Below are positions 44,206-53,858 of a stretch of 64,000 nucleotides of DNA, piece after piece; the stretch's first letter is position 1, and the number at the start of each line of letters is the position of its first letter. The notes under the pieces were generated by a model, which worked only from the letters and a program-made list of their open reading frames with translations, searched no databases and was not told the origin of the DNA. A program made the translations under genes and the position numbers. Source of the DNA: an uncultured Lachnospiraceae bacterium (GTDB lineage Bacteria > Bacillota > Clostridia > Lachnospirales > Lachnospiraceae); the NCBI GenBank assembly GCA_910577105.1, contig CAJTMB010000005.1, positions 50,811 to 114,810 of the forward strand, written 5' to 3'.

Positions 44206-44368
44206 CCAATCTCTATTTTAGATATATTGACAAACACAGTCTGCTGCGTCTATGGCTTGGGTAGCAGAAGATAAGGCGGAGAACAAAATGAGAGTTTGCA
44301 TCATCCCATCATATACTATCCTCATTAAAGCTGAGAAGATTATTATTCGAACTTACAGCTAAGCAGAT

Positions 44369-44397
44369 TTGAAATGTATTTCCCCCTATGATACAAT
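44369..44397 (+). promoter_or_regulatory. Promoter of the glyoxalase-like gene
   Basis: -35 TTGAAA (44369-44374), 17-bp spacer, -10 TACAAT (44392-44397), 35 bp before the ATG. The rest of the gap back to 44206 holds nothing else recognisable. Confidence 0.7.
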
Positions 44398-44431
44398 CGG
44401 AGCAGTAAAAGTGATAAGGAGATAAATCCGG

Positions 44432-44796
44432 ATGAAATTGAAAAATATATTGATTGTCGTGAAAGATATTGAAAATCAAAACAATTTTACCATGACTTAT
44501 TTGGTCTGGACGTGGTATTGGATAATAACGGCAACCTTATTTTAACAGAGGGTCTTGTGCTTCAGGAAGAAAAAATCTGGAAAGAATTTCTCGGAAAAAA
44601 TATTCTTACAAAAAGTAATTCCTGCGAATTATATTTTGAAGAGAAAGATATAGAATCGTTTATTCAGAAACTGGAACGGCTATATCCTTCCATCCAATAC
44701 GTCAACAAGCTTATGACCCCTGATTGGGGACAAAAAGTAATCCGTTTTTATGATTTGGACGGGAACCTGATTGAAGTGGGCACTTCGATGCAGTGA
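44432..44796 (+). pseudogene. VOC (glyoxalase/bleomycin-resistance) family gene with one-base frameshift
   Basis: ATG with AAGGAGATAAATCCGG opens MKLKNILIVVKDIE, the classic VOC start. At 44471-44477 the run GAAAATC is one A short of GAAAAATC; with it the frame would continue as KSKQFYHDLFGLDVVLDN into the rest (LYPSIQYVNKLMTPDWG, FYDLDGNLIEVG) to the stop, total about 121 residues. So either a recent inactivation, phase variation at a short A-run, or a sequencing error. Confidence 0.85.
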
Positions 44797-44909
44797 AAAA
44801 AGCAATGGTTTGCTGATTGACAAATCCCCTCATCGGTCCTATACTGTATTGTTGGCAAACGTGCCGGTAATATTTTCGTACAAAACATGAGAAGGATGTG
44901 AACTTTTTT

Positions 44910-45857
44910 ATGGAAAACCTGATTTTCAGTCTGAATGCCACTGTCCCTGTTTTTTTGCTTATGGTGCTGGGATACCTGCTGAGGTTTTTCAAAGTTGTCG
45001 ATGAACCGTTTGTCAACACGCTAAATTCATTTAACTTTAAGATAACCTTACCCGTATTACTTTTTCAGGACATTGCAAAGTCTGACTTTTACGAGGTCTG
45101 GGATACAAGTTATGTGCTGTACTGCTTTTTTGTCACGCTTTTCTGTATCGCCGCCATCTGGCTGTTATCCGCTCTTCTTTATAAGGACAAATCCCATACC
45201 GGGGAATTTGTGCAGGCCTCTTTCAGGGGCAGCGCCGCTGTTCTGGGTGTTGCCTTTATCCAGAATATTTACGGCAATGCCGGTATGGCGCCGCTTATGA
45301 TAATCGGAACCGTCCCGCTGTATAACATTGCCGCCGTGCTGATTTTGTCTTTTACCAAACCCTTGGGAGAAACATCCGGAAAAAAGGCCCTTTTAAAATC
45401 CATAAAGGGCATCCTTACCAATCCCATTATACTGGGTATTCTCTTGGGCATGGTATTTTCTTTGTCCGGCATCCGTTTCCCTTTTATCCTGAACAAAACT
45501 CTGGAAAGCGTTTCCTCATTGGCGACACCTCTCGCCCTGATTGGTCTTGGTGCGGGCTTTGAAGGAAAGAAAGCGTTAAAACAGATTAAACCTACCATCA
45601 TTTCTTCGTTTATAAAACTGCTGCTTTTGCCCCTGCTTTTTCTGCCCCTTGCCGCCACGTTCGGTTTCAGGGATGAAAAAATGGTGGCTCTACTGATAAT
45701 GCTGGGAGCACCCACCACGGTAAGCTGCTATATCATGGCAAAAAACATGGGGCATGACGGCACTCTGACCTCAAGCGTAGTGGTTGCAACCACTTTTTTA
45801 AGCTCTGTTACCATCACACTTTGGCTTTTTATCCTGCGCACTTTCGGTCTGATATAA
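44910..45857 (+). CDS. AEC-family (auxin efflux carrier-like) transporter
   Basis: 315 residues, about ten membrane helices in two five-helix halves with the usual Asn/Pro-rich break helices (NSFNFKITLPVLLFQDIAK; LGAPTTVSCYIMAKNMG). Bacterial members move malate or other carboxylates; the substrate is not predictable. GTG four codons upstream is an alternative start; AGAAGGATG lies too close to it. The 3' end overlaps the convergent flavodoxin-like gene by 60 bp. Confidence 0.85.
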   Translation: MENLIFSLNATVPVFLLMVLGYLLRFFKVVDEPFVNTLNSFNFKITLPVLLFQDIAKSDFYEVWDTSYVLYCFFVTLFCIAAIWLLSALLYKDKSHTGEFVQASFRGSAAVLGVAFIQNIYGNAGMAPLMIIGTVPLYNIAAVLILSFTKPLGETSGKKALLKSIKGILTNPIILGILLGMVFSLSGIRFPFILNKTLESVSSLATPLALIGLGAGFEGKKALKQIKPTIISSFIKLLLLPLLFLPLAATFGFRDEKMVALLIMLGAPTTVSCYIMAKNMGHDGTLTSSVVVATTFLSSVTITLWLFILRTFGLI

Positions 45858-46424
45858 AGGCTTTTCAAACGTTTCTTTTTCACCAAAAAATCTTACAATA
45901 CTTTGTATTCCCATAAGTGTCTGTTCATCTTCAATTGCAGGTCTTTTGTTAGTGTTATGCGAAGATACCAATTTATGTATATTATGACAATTCATATGAT
46001 GCAAGAGCGTACATGCCGTTTCATAAGCCTTATCCATGGTGCCATCGCCCCCGCCGACCAAAATAACCGCTCCCTTTTTTGTTTTTTTAATGACCTCTTC
46101 CTGTCTAAAAAGTCTGCCACAAAAATAAGTTTGCAGTCGGCTCCCGAAATCCAATATTTTTCCTGTCAATTCTGAGAAATATATGGGAGAAGCAATTAAT
46201 ATGTTGTCACATACCCCAATATAATCATATACCTCCTGCATTTCGTCTCTAATTGCGCAACCACGATTTTCCCAACAGTATCGACAGTCCATGCAGGGTG
46301 AAATATTACACCTGTATGCATTTAAAACTTTGCAGTCTCCTATATTACTTTTTACTATTAAGGCAATCAGGCTTTCTGTATCACCATTCATTCGTGGTGA
46401 ACCATTTATAATTAATGTTTTCAT
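45798..46424 (-). CDS. Flavodoxin-like NAD(P)H oxidoreductase
   Basis: 208 residues. FMN phosphate loop GSPRMNGDTESL (8-19), then a cysteine-rich segment CRYCWENRGC as in the iron-sulphur flavoprotein-like NADPH-dependent FMN reductases, ASPIYFSELTGKI for the flavin ring, and VGGGDG. Reduces quinones, nitro- or azo-compounds in relatives. The last 20 codons overlap the opposite-strand transporter gene; they are a Lys-rich tail, possibly a late extension. Confidence 0.85.
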   Translation of the reverse strand: MKTLIINGSPRMNGDTESLIALIVKSNIGDCKVLNAYRCNISPCMDCRYCWENRGCAIRDEMQEVYDYIGVCDNILIASPIYFSELTGKILDFGSRLQTYFCGRLFRQEEVIKKTKKGAVILVGGGDGTMDKAYETACTLLHHMNCHNIHKLVSSHNTNKRPAIEDEQTLMGIQSIVRFFGEKETFEKPLYQTESAQDKKPKCDGNRA

Positions 46425-46494
46425 ATCTTCCTCTATACAATTTCCTCATTTAAAAGTATAATCCATTATATCAGAACTTAAGGAGATTTGCCAA

Positions 46495-47661
46495 ATGATA
46501 CACTTACTTTTAGCCATCATTTATTTATCCTTTATCAGCCTTGGGCTTCCCGATTCCCTGCTTGGTTCCGCATGGCCATCCATGTACGGTGCGTTCGGGG
46601 TTCCCGTTTCCTATGCAGGTATCCTTTCCACGATTATTGCCGTGGGAACTGTGGTTTCCAGCCTGCAAAGCGACAGGCTTACCCGCACGCTGGGAACCGG
46701 AAAAGTGACAGCCATCAGCGTGGCGATGACCGCCATTGCACTGTTTGGCTTTTCCGTCAGCCCTTCTTTCTGGATGCTTTGCCTGTGGGCAGTTCCTTAC
46801 GGTCTCGGGGCAGGAAGCGTGGATGCATCCCTCAACAATTATGTAGCGCTGCACTATGCAAGCCGGCACATGAGCTGGCTGCACTGCATGTGGGGAGTTG
46901 GCGCCTCCATAGGACCTTACATTATGGGATATGCCCTGACTCATGCAAAAGGCTGGCAAATGGGATACCGCTACATTGCATTTTTACAGATAGCCCTTAC
47001 GGTTGTGCTCTTTTTCAGCCTGCCTCTTTGGAAAAAGCGAAGCAGTACGGAAGATGCAGCACAAAAAGAAGCAAAGCCTTTGACCCTTAGACAGATAGCC
47101 GCCATCCCCGGAGCCAAATCAGTCATGATTACTTTTTTTGCTTACTGCGCACTGGAACAGACCGCCGGTCTGTGGGCGAGCAGCTATTTGGTGCTTCACA
47201 GGGGCTTGTCCGCCGAAACAGCCGCCGAATTTGCCGCCCTGTTTTATATCGGCATTACAGTCGGCCGGGCGCTCAGTGGCTTTCTGACAATTAAATTAAG
47301 CGACGTGAGCATGATTCGTCTTGGCCTGTCCATTATTCTTGTGGGTATTGTTGTTTTGTTACTGCCCTTCGGCGGAATGGCTGCGCCGGTTGGACTGGTT
47401 CTTATCGGGCTGGGGTGTGCCCCCGTTTATCCCTGCATCATCCATTCCACGCCGGAACATTTTGGAGCAGACAAATCACAGGCCATTATCGGCGTACAGA
47501 TGGCCTGCGCTTATGTGGGCACCTGCCTGATGCCTCCGTTGTTCGGACTGATTGCCAACCATATCCATGTGGCGCTGTTCCCCGTTTACCTGCTTCTGTT
47601 GCTCATTCTCATGGCAGCTATGCATGAAGCGTTAGTGCGGGTGTGCGGAAAAAAGCAGTAA
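46495..47661 (+). CDS. Major facilitator superfamily transporter
   Basis: 388 residues, twelve hydrophobic segments. Begins with the FucP/sugar-permease-like ISLGLPDSLLGSAWPSM and has RLTRTLGTGKV in the loop-2 position. Short C-terminus. Substrate unknown; sugar or drug. Good ribosome site TTAAGGAGATTTGCCAA. Divergent from the flavodoxin-like gene across 70 bp. Confidence 0.88.
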   Translation: MIHLLLAIIYLSFISLGLPDSLLGSAWPSMYGAFGVPVSYAGILSTIIAVGTVVSSLQSDRLTRTLGTGKVTAISVAMTAIALFGFSVSPSFWMLCLWAVPYGLGAGSVDASLNNYVALHYASRHMSWLHCMWGVGASIGPYIMGYALTHAKGWQMGYRYIAFLQIALTVVLFFSLPLWKKRSSTEDAAQKEAKPLTLRQIAAIPGAKSVMITFFAYCALEQTAGLWASSYLVLHRGLSAETAAEFAALFYIGITVGRALSGFLTIKLSDVSMIRLGLSIILVGIVVLLLPFGGMAAPVGLVLIGLGCAPVYPCIIHSTPEHFGADKSQAIIGVQMACAYVGTCLMPPLFGLIANHIHVALFPVYLLLLLILMAAMHEALVRVCGKKQ

Positions 47662-47665
47662 CCGC

Positions 47666-48202
47666 TTAACCGCCTACTATGATTCCTGCCAGTATAACGC
47701 TGGCAAAAAGACCTGCTGCCATGGAAATAAGGGCTCCGGCAAGCGTATACCGGGTTTTTGTTACCCTGGCAGCCAGGAAATAAACCGACATTGTGTAGAA
47801 AATGGTTTCCGTACAGCTCATCAGGATGGAGGTCAGCATACCGATATACGAGTCTGTTCCATGCGTCTTAAATATATCCAGCACCAGTCCCGTTGCCGCT
47901 GAAGAAGAAAACATTTTTACCAGCGTAAGCGGCACAATATCCGCAGGGATTCCGATTTTTTCCGTCAGTTTTCCCAGCATTCCCCCCAAAAATTCCATAA
48001 AGCCTGACGCACGGAGAACCCCCACTCCCACCATCAGTCCTACCAGAGTCGGCAGAATGCCGATTACAGTCTTTAATCCTTCCTTTGCTCCGCCGATAAA
48101 TTCTTCATAAACCTTTATTTTATTTATCAGCCCATATGCCACTATGTAAAAAATGAGAACGGGGATAATAATATTGGAAAAATTTGCCAATATGTTTGCC
48201 AT
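47666..48202 (-). CDS. spmB: Spore maturation protein B
   Basis: 178 residues, several membrane helices of the nucleoside-recognition (Gate) domain: FIGGAKEGLKTVIGILPTLVG, VKMFSSSAATGLVLD, SCTETIFYTMSVYF. With SpmA it is needed for spore core dehydration in Bacillus. Start placed at MANILANF, nine bases after GGAGGT; two codons upstream is another ATG that is too near. Six bp after spmA. Confidence 0.92.
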   Translation of the reverse strand: MANILANFSNIIIPVLIFYIVAYGLINKIKVYEEFIGGAKEGLKTVIGILPTLVGLMVGVGVLRASGFMEFLGGMLGKLTEKIGIPADIVPLTLVKMFSSSAATGLVLDIFKTHGTDSYIGMLTSILMSCTETIFYTMSVYFLAARVTKTRYTLAGALISMAAGLFASVILAGIIVGG

Positions 48203-48208
48203 ACACAT

Positions 48209-48820
48209 TTACCTCCTGTCCATCAACTTACAATATACAATTGCCACCACCGTGGAAAACAATGTGGCAATAATTGCCGGTGCAATGACTGCAGCAGGAT
48301 TGGCGCTGCCGTACTGTGTCCTATATACAATCATATTGACAGGAATTAACTGTAAGGAAGAAGTGTTTAATATCAAAAATGTGCACATTTCGTTACTCGC
48401 AATGCGCATGTCTTTGTTTTCCTTTTCCCGATACGCCGGATTTCCTCTCTCGACCTCCAGCTTCGCCAATTCTTCCATGGCTTTCAGTCCTGCGGGAGTA
48501 CAGGCCCATCCAAGCCCCAGGATGTTCGCTATAAAATTTGTCGCAATGTATTCCCTTGACGTATGACCACGTGGGATATGTGGGAACATAAATGACAAAA
48601 AGGGCTGAATACCCGACGCAAGTCTGGTAATCAACCCTGCACTTTCTGCAATTTTCATAAGCCCCATCCAGAGAGCCATCACTCCCGCCATTGTAATGCA
48701 GAGAGATACCGCCTCCCCGGCTGAACTCAGGGCTGCTTCAGATACGGCTTCCATATTTCCGGTGAAAGCTGCATATACCACTCCCACAAGTATCATAAAC
48801 GCCCAGATATAATTTAACAT
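48209..48820 (-). CDS. spmA: Spore maturation protein A
   Basis: 203 residues, Gate-domain membrane protein. SLCITMAGVMALWMGLMKIAE, FIANILGLGWACTPAGLKAM and SNEMCTFLILNTSSLQLIP are the usual landmarks. Forms the spmAB operon, expected from a forespore or mother-cell sigma factor. Ribosome site GGAGCAGAAGA. Confidence 0.93.
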   Translation of the reverse strand: MLNYIWAFMILVGVVYAAFTGNMEAVSEAALSSAGEAVSLCITMAGVMALWMGLMKIAESAGLITRLASGIQPFLSFMFPHIPRGHTSREYIATNFIANILGLGWACTPAGLKAMEELAKLEVERGNPAYREKENKDMRIASNEMCTFLILNTSSLQLIPVNMIVYRTQYGSANPAAVIAPAIIATLFSTVVAIVYCKLMDRR

Positions 48821-48873
48821 TCTTCTGCTCCATACATCCGTTTGTTTACTAACATATATATGAAGCCTATCTC

Positions 48874-50811
48874 TTAAATATCTCCCCTTTTTTCCCTGTG
48901 CAGATACTTTCTTTCATACATCAAATCATCCGCTTTTTTAAGAAAAAAGTCCAGATTGTGGTTTCCGATACGGTTGGTGTATGCCCCGATGCTTGCGTGA
49001 AGTTCATATTCCTTCCCGCTTCTTTGATTGTAATCCCAGATTCCCTGCTTAATCCGCCGTACCATTTCCTCTGTATGTTCCCCGATATCCAATCCTGTAA
49101 AGACAATCAGAAACTCATCACCGCCGATTCTGGCCGCTATTTCCCCGGACGTGGATGCCCTTATTATATCCGCCAGGGCAACAAGGGCCTTATCACCCTC
49201 CGCATGCCCGTATGTATCATTTATTTTTTTCAATCTGTCCATATCAAGCGAAATTACTGACATATCCAGATTTTTTGCCGCCTGCATCACCGTCTGGATT
49301 TTCTGGTAAAAACCGTTTCTGTTATAAAGATTGGTCAGCGGGTCGCACATGTAGACCCGCATCAGTTTCATCTGGGTTTTCTGCATCTCCAGAAGATAGC
49401 GGAAGCTGGTAATAAAAGACGCATATTGTGCAGACCAGAACGAATCCAAATCAAAAGAGATAACGGCATACCCTGCTGTCATTCCTTTCATATGAACCGT
49501 TACCACCAGAAAATAGTCATTCTCAGCAAACTGCACCTGTCTGTCAGGAATAAGTTCCCCAAAAGAAATCTGCTGCCCAAAATCCACCGCTGTTTCCTGC
49601 TCCTTATAGTGATAATGCAGCACATTCATTACTTTCGTATAAGTACATTCCTCATCTATATATTTGCCCGAATGACGGCGTTGAATCAACTCTGCCTCTT
49701 CCACAAGATTTTCATTGGCACAGAACCAAAAATCCTTATACCTGAGACTTTTCATATACTCAGGTATAGCATAAATCACTTCCTTCAAGTTTTCCGCATT
49801 GCCATAATTGGCAACCATCTGGTTCATATCCCATTGGTATCTGCTTTCTTTCCTAAACTCTTCCCGAAGCTGCATCAACTCAGAAACCACATATACATTT
49901 CCCGGTTCGGGACAACCACAGGAATGTCCCATCTGTATCTCTCCGGAAATGCATATTTCACTGTTTATCCATTTATCCGGGTTATGCCCGTCAATTATTT
50001 CAAAAATTACCTGCAGGCATTCATCCATACTACTGCCACCCGTTGTCAGGCTGGGACTGTTGTATCTGGCAAAGCTGACCGCATCAAATCCGCTTACGGC
50101 AATATCCTCCGGCACTCTGTAACCTCTTTCCTGAAGAAACCTGCACACACTGAAGGCCATATTGTCATTTGCACAGATAATGGCCTCCGGCAGTGAAAGT
50201 CCGCTTTCAAACATGTCCTGCATTGCCTTCTTTGTGGGCTCCTCCAAAAAATAACCGTAAAATACTCTCTCAGGCTCATACAAAATTCCGTTTTCAGCAA
50301 GCACTTCCCTAAATGCCTCCAGCCTGTCTTCGGCATAGCTGATTCCCGGCACACCTCCCATAAAGTTTATGGTCCGGTAACCATGGTCCTCCACCATATG
50401 CTTTACAATTTTACGGAAAATTCCTTTGTAGTCAAAGGAAACCTGAATCCCGTATTCCATATGCTTATTGACAACTATAACGGGAACCTTCGCTTCCTCC
50501 GCTCTTTTTGCAAAAGCAATCTGTTCCTCATCCTGCTTGAAAGACTCAGCCATTATAACGATAGCATCGTAACATCCGGCACTGACAGTCTGAAATATCT
50601 TTTTTTCTCCGGCATCATTGATATCCCCGTAGGAAAAATCCGTCAATGTGGAAAAAAATACTGCTTTACAGCAATGCTTCCTACATTCGCACACTATTTT
50701 CTTTATCAGGCGCTGCTGTTCGTCACTTGAAAAACAAGACACGCAAAACGCAATCACTTTGTACGGCTGTCCATCTGAATACTTTTTTCCCAATTTTTCA
50801 CTTCTTTCCAC
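48874..50811 (-). CDS. LacI-type ligand-binding domain fused to GGDEF diguanylate cyclase
   Basis: About 640 residues. Residues 15-300 are a type-1 periplasmic-binding fold as in LacI regulators (VIAFCVSCFSSDEQQ; CANDNMAFSVCRFLQERGYRVPEDIAVSGFD) but no DNA-binding helix precedes it and there is no signal or membrane helix, so it stays in the cytoplasm. A linker of about 180 residues follows, then GGDEF (DPLTNLYNRNGFY; RIGGDEF at 561-567), with an intact active site. No RxxD inhibitory site is seen. It would make c-di-GMP in response to a cytoplasmic ligand, probably a sugar. The GTG start is weakly supported. Confidence 0.85.
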   Translation of the reverse strand: MERSEKLGKKYSDGQPYKVIAFCVSCFSSDEQQRLIKKIVCECRKHCCKAVFFSTLTDFSYGDINDAGEKKIFQTVSAGCYDAIVIMAESFKQDEEQIAFAKRAEEAKVPVIVVNKHMEYGIQVSFDYKGIFRKIVKHMVEDHGYRTINFMGGVPGISYAEDRLEAFREVLAENGILYEPERVFYGYFLEEPTKKAMQDMFESGLSLPEAIICANDNMAFSVCRFLQERGYRVPEDIAVSGFDAVSFARYNSPSLTTGGSSMDECLQVIFEIIDGHNPDKWINSEICISGEIQMGHSCGCPEPGNVYVVSELMQLREEFRKESRYQWDMNQMVANYGNAENLKEVIYAIPEYMKSLRYKDFWFCANENLVEEAELIQRRHSGKYIDEECTYTKVMNVLHYHYKEQETAVDFGQQISFGELIPDRQVQFAENDYFLVVTVHMKGMTAGYAVISFDLDSFWSAQYASFITSFRYLLEMQKTQMKLMRVYMCDPLTNLYNRNGFYQKIQTVMQAAKNLDMSVISLDMDRLKKINDTYGHAEGDKALVALADIIRASTSGEIAARIGGDEFLIVFTGLDIGEHTEEMVRRIKQGIWDYNQRSGKEYELHASIGAYTNRIGNHNLDFFLKKADDLMYERKYLHREKRGDI

Positions 50812-50935
50812 GCGTACGGCATTGTTGTAACCGGTAAATGTTCCCTATGTAATAGTATAACAAACTTATCTGATTTATTAATATAGTATAAATTCATAAA
50901 GTTTATAATCAATTTTTGTCAAAATATATATTACA

Positions 50936-51898
50936 TTACCATTCCAATACCGCAGTCCCCCAGGTGAGCCCTGCGCCAAAGCCGGAAAGAACCAGTAAAT
51001 CCCCGCGTTTTAACGCTCCTTTCTTATTCATTTCATCCAAAAGAATCGGAACGCTGGCTGCTGAAATATTGCCGCAATGGTCCAGACTGATGGGAAATTT
51101 ATTTTCTTCCGCTTTCAGCCTTTTTGCAACTGCCTGCAAAATCCGAAGATTTGCCTGATGCAAAATAAAATAATCTATCTGTTTTGCCTCAATCTTTGCT
51201 TTTTCCAGAACACGGTTTATAGATGCAGGCACTGTACCCACTGCAAATTTATAAACCTCCTGACCATTCATATGGATAAAGTCCTGCACAAAATCCCTCT
51301 GAACAAGAAAATTACTGCAAGGTCTGTTCCTGCAGAAAATCGCCTGCCCTCTCTTGCCGTCTGAACCTTGTTCAAAGACAAATATTCCCTGACTGCTTCT
51401 TTGCACAACTGCTGCGCCTGCTCCATCACCAAATAGTACACATGTACTTCTGTCCGTCCAATCCATCATTTTGGACAGAGTTTCGGCGCCAACCACCAGT
51501 GCTGTTTCATACATTCCGCTCTGCAGATAGGCATATGCTGTATTTAATGCAAACATGAATCCCGAGCATGCCGCATTGATATCAAAGGCAACAGCCTTGT
51601 CTGCCCCCAATGCCGCCTGCAATTCACAGGCTGTCGAAGGCGTCACAAAATCTCCCGTAATACTTCCCACAATTATCAAATCCAAATCTTTTGCCGAAAG
51701 TCCCGCATCTGCAAGCGCCTGTAACGATGCCTCCAACGCCATCCCTGTCGTTGTTTCATCCTTTGCCAGCCTTCGTTCCCTGATTCCCGTCCTGCTGCTA
51801 ATCCATTCATCAGAAGTTTCCATGACAGCAGCAAGGTCATCATTTGTCACCACCGTCCCGGGAAGACAGCTTCCGGTTCCTGCTATTTTAATTGTCAT
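50936..51898 (-). CDS. fabH: 3-oxoacyl-[ACP] synthase III
   Basis: 320 residues. Starts fatty-acid synthesis by condensing acyl-CoA with malonyl-ACP. Active-site Cys in AACSGFMFAL, His in LHQANLRI and Asn in GNISAASVP. Start set at MTIKIAGTG by GAGGATAAAT. Last gene of the fab operon, an unusual but not unique place, 45 bp after fabZ. Confidence 0.94.
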   Translation of the reverse strand: MTIKIAGTGSCLPGTVVTNDDLAAVMETSDEWISSRTGIRERRLAKDETTTGMALEASLQALADAGLSAKDLDLIIVGSITGDFVTPSTACELQAALGADKAVAFDINAACSGFMFALNTAYAYLQSGMYETALVVGAETLSKMMDWTDRSTCVLFGDGAGAAVVQRSSQGIFVFEQGSDGKRGQAIFCRNRPCSNFLVQRDFVQDFIHMNGQEVYKFAVGTVPASINRVLEKAKIEAKQIDYFILHQANLRILQAVAKRLKAEENKFPISLDHCGNISAASVPILLDEMNKKGALKRGDLLVLSGFGAGLTWGTAVLEW

Positions 51899-51943
51899 AT
51901 TTATCCTCATTTCTGTTACGCATGTTACCCGCCTTTATGGCTT

Positions 51944-52372
51944 TTATGTAAGCATGAAAGAAAGGTTTGCACTGGCAACCAGCTTACCGTCAACAAAAGC
52001 CCTTCCGTCACCGTATCCCACCGGTCCCTTGGTCTTAGTAATAACCGTTTCCAGCATCAGCACATCCCCCGGAACTACTTTTCCTTTAAATCTGGCATCC
52101 CTGATGCCGCCAAACAAGGCGAGCCTGCCCTTGTTTTCGGGCAGGCTCAGCATCGCCACTGCACCGGTCTGTGCCAGCGCTTCCACCACAAGCACTCCCG
52201 GCATAATAGGCTCCTGCGGAAAATGTCCGGCAAAAAACGGTTCATTAAACGTAACGCATTTTTTCCCTACTGCTTTTACTCCTGCCGTCAATTCCTCTAT
52301 TGTGTCTACCAGCAAAAAAGGCGCCCTGTGCGGAATAATCTCCATTATCTGCTGTGTATTTAATATTGACAT
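51944..52372 (-). CDS. fabZ: 3-hydroxyacyl-[ACP] dehydratase
   Basis: 142 residues, hot-dog fold. Catalytic His in GHFPQEPIMPGVL and Glu in VEALAQTGA. Removes water from beta-hydroxyacyl-ACP. No FabA, FabM or FabN isomerase gene is in this operon, so the route to unsaturated fatty acids is not visible here. Confidence 0.95.
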   Translation of the reverse strand: MSILNTQQIMEIIPHRAPFLLVDTIEELTAGVKAVGKKCVTFNEPFFAGHFPQEPIMPGVLVVEALAQTGAVAMLSLPENKGRLALFGGIRDARFKGKVVPGDVLMLETVITKTKGPVGYGDGRAFVDGKLVASANLSFMLT

Positions 52373-52409
52373 CTGTATACCTCTGCCTTTCCCCCGGAGT
52401 AAACCGGTG

Positions 52410-53645
52410 TTAATAGTCCCATTTTTTTACAATAATGCTGGCATTGTGCCCGCCAAAGCCCAGTGAATTGGAAAGAGCATACCGTAGTGTTTCTTCTACA
52501 GGCTCTTTACAATAATCCAAATCACATTCTTCATCAGGAACCTGATACCCCGCTGTCTTGTGAATAAAGTTTTCTTCCAATTCCTTTACACAGGTAACAA
52601 ATTCCAGTGCACCGGCTGCCCCCAGAAGATGACCCACAAGTGACTTGGTAGAGTTAACCTTTAAATTGCGGGCATGTTCCCCAAACAAAAGCTTAATTGC
52701 CCTTGTTTCAAATAAGTCATTGTGGTGCGTCCCCGTTCCATGGGCATTGATGTAGGTAATTTCCGCTTTATCAATACCGGCATCCGCAATTGCATACTCC
52801 ATTGCCTTAGCAGCACCTGCGCCGTCTTCTGCCGGCGAAGTAATATGATAGGCATCCGAAGTACAGCCATATCCAATTACTTCCGCATAAATCCTTGCTC
52901 CCCGTTTTTCTGCGTGGGATAATTCCTCCAATACCACAACAGCCGAACCCTCTCCCATCACAAAACCATTCCTTTCTTTGTCAAAAGGAATGGAACAGCG
53001 CGCCGGGTCATTGGAGGTACTGAGCGCCGTCAATGCAGTAAAACCTGCAATACCTACAGGTGTAATGCTGCTCTCCGTGCCTCCCGCCACCATGATATCC
53101 GCATCACCATACTGAATGGAGCGAAAAGCCTCCCCGATGGAATTGGTTCCGGTTGCACATGCTGTAACCACATTGATGCTTTTGCCTTTCAGTCCAAACT
53201 GGATGGACACATTGCCGGATGCCATATTGCCAATCATCATGGGAACAAACAAAGGATTTATCCTGGAAGGTCCTTTTTCCAGAAGTTTAGCATGTTCCCG
53301 CTCCATTGCCTGCAGGGAACCGATACCGGAGCCTATGGAAACACCTGCCTTGAAAGCATCCTCTTTTTCCAAATCAAGTCCTGCATCCGATATGGCTTCC
53401 TTTGCCGCCGCCACTGCATACTGGCAAAACAGCTCCATCCGCTTTGCCGCCTTAAAATCCATATAATCTTTTCCTTCAAATCCCTTTACCTCTGCCGCCA
53501 GATGACATTTGTACCCTGTGGCATCGAACCTGGTAATCGGGGCAAATCCCGTTTTGCCAGCCTTTACATTTTCCCAAAACTCTGAGACCGACAGACCGAT
53601 AGGCGTAATTGCTCCCATGCCTGTCACCACTACTCTTCTGCTCAT
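52410..53645 (-). CDS. fabF: 3-oxoacyl-[ACP] synthase II
   Basis: 411 residues. Active-site Cys in VTACATGTNSIG, His residues in NAHGTGT and GHLLGAAGALE. Elongates acyl-ACP. Start MSRRVVVTGMG set by GGAAGGAGAAGTAGA; the frame open upstream of it runs into the hairpin element and is not translated. Separated from fabG by that element. Confidence 0.95.
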   Translation of the reverse strand: MSRRVVVTGMGAITPIGLSVSEFWENVKAGKTGFAPITRFDATGYKCHLAAEVKGFEGKDYMDFKAAKRMELFCQYAVAAAKEAISDAGLDLEKEDAFKAGVSIGSGIGSLQAMEREHAKLLEKGPSRINPLFVPMMIGNMASGNVSIQFGLKGKSINVVTACATGTNSIGEAFRSIQYGDADIMVAGGTESSITPVGIAGFTALTALSTSNDPARCSIPFDKERNGFVMGEGSAVVVLEELSHAEKRGARIYAEVIGYGCTSDAYHITSPAEDGAGAAKAMEYAIADAGIDKAEITYINAHGTGTHHNDLFETRAIKLLFGEHARNLKVNSTKSLVGHLLGAAGALEFVTCVKELEENFIHKTAGYQVPDEECDLDYCKEPVEETLRYALSNSLGFGGHNASIIVKKWDY

Positions 53646-53685
53646 TCTACTTCTCCTTCCGATATGTTTCAATTCCCCCATTTTT

Positions 53686-53858
53686 GCATATTGGACAGCG
53701 GCGGTTTGAGGGCGCATTTGATTCCATAAAGGACCCTGTAAAAACACCGGCATTTGGATGTCGTTCTTTGACATCCTACGTGCCGCTGTGTTTTTACCGG
53801 AGTGAGAACGTGTCCTGTTGGAACAAATGCGCCCTCAAACCGCCGCTGTTCAATATGC
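53686..53858 (+). repeat. Structured hairpin element, copy 2 (inside the fab operon, fabG-fabF gap)
   Basis: 173 nt. Outer stem 53686-53719 / 53825-53858: 34 bp with a single G-U-type pair. Core 105 nt, starts GATTCCATAAAGGACC, ends TCCTGTTGGAAC. Tip helix here is GGATGTC/GACATCC. The stem sequence (GCATATTGGACAGCGG...) has little in common with copies 1 and 3, yet pairs fully. Sits 40 bp upstream of the fabF ATG and 14 bp past the fabG stop, so it must be transcribed with both. Confidence 0.9.
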
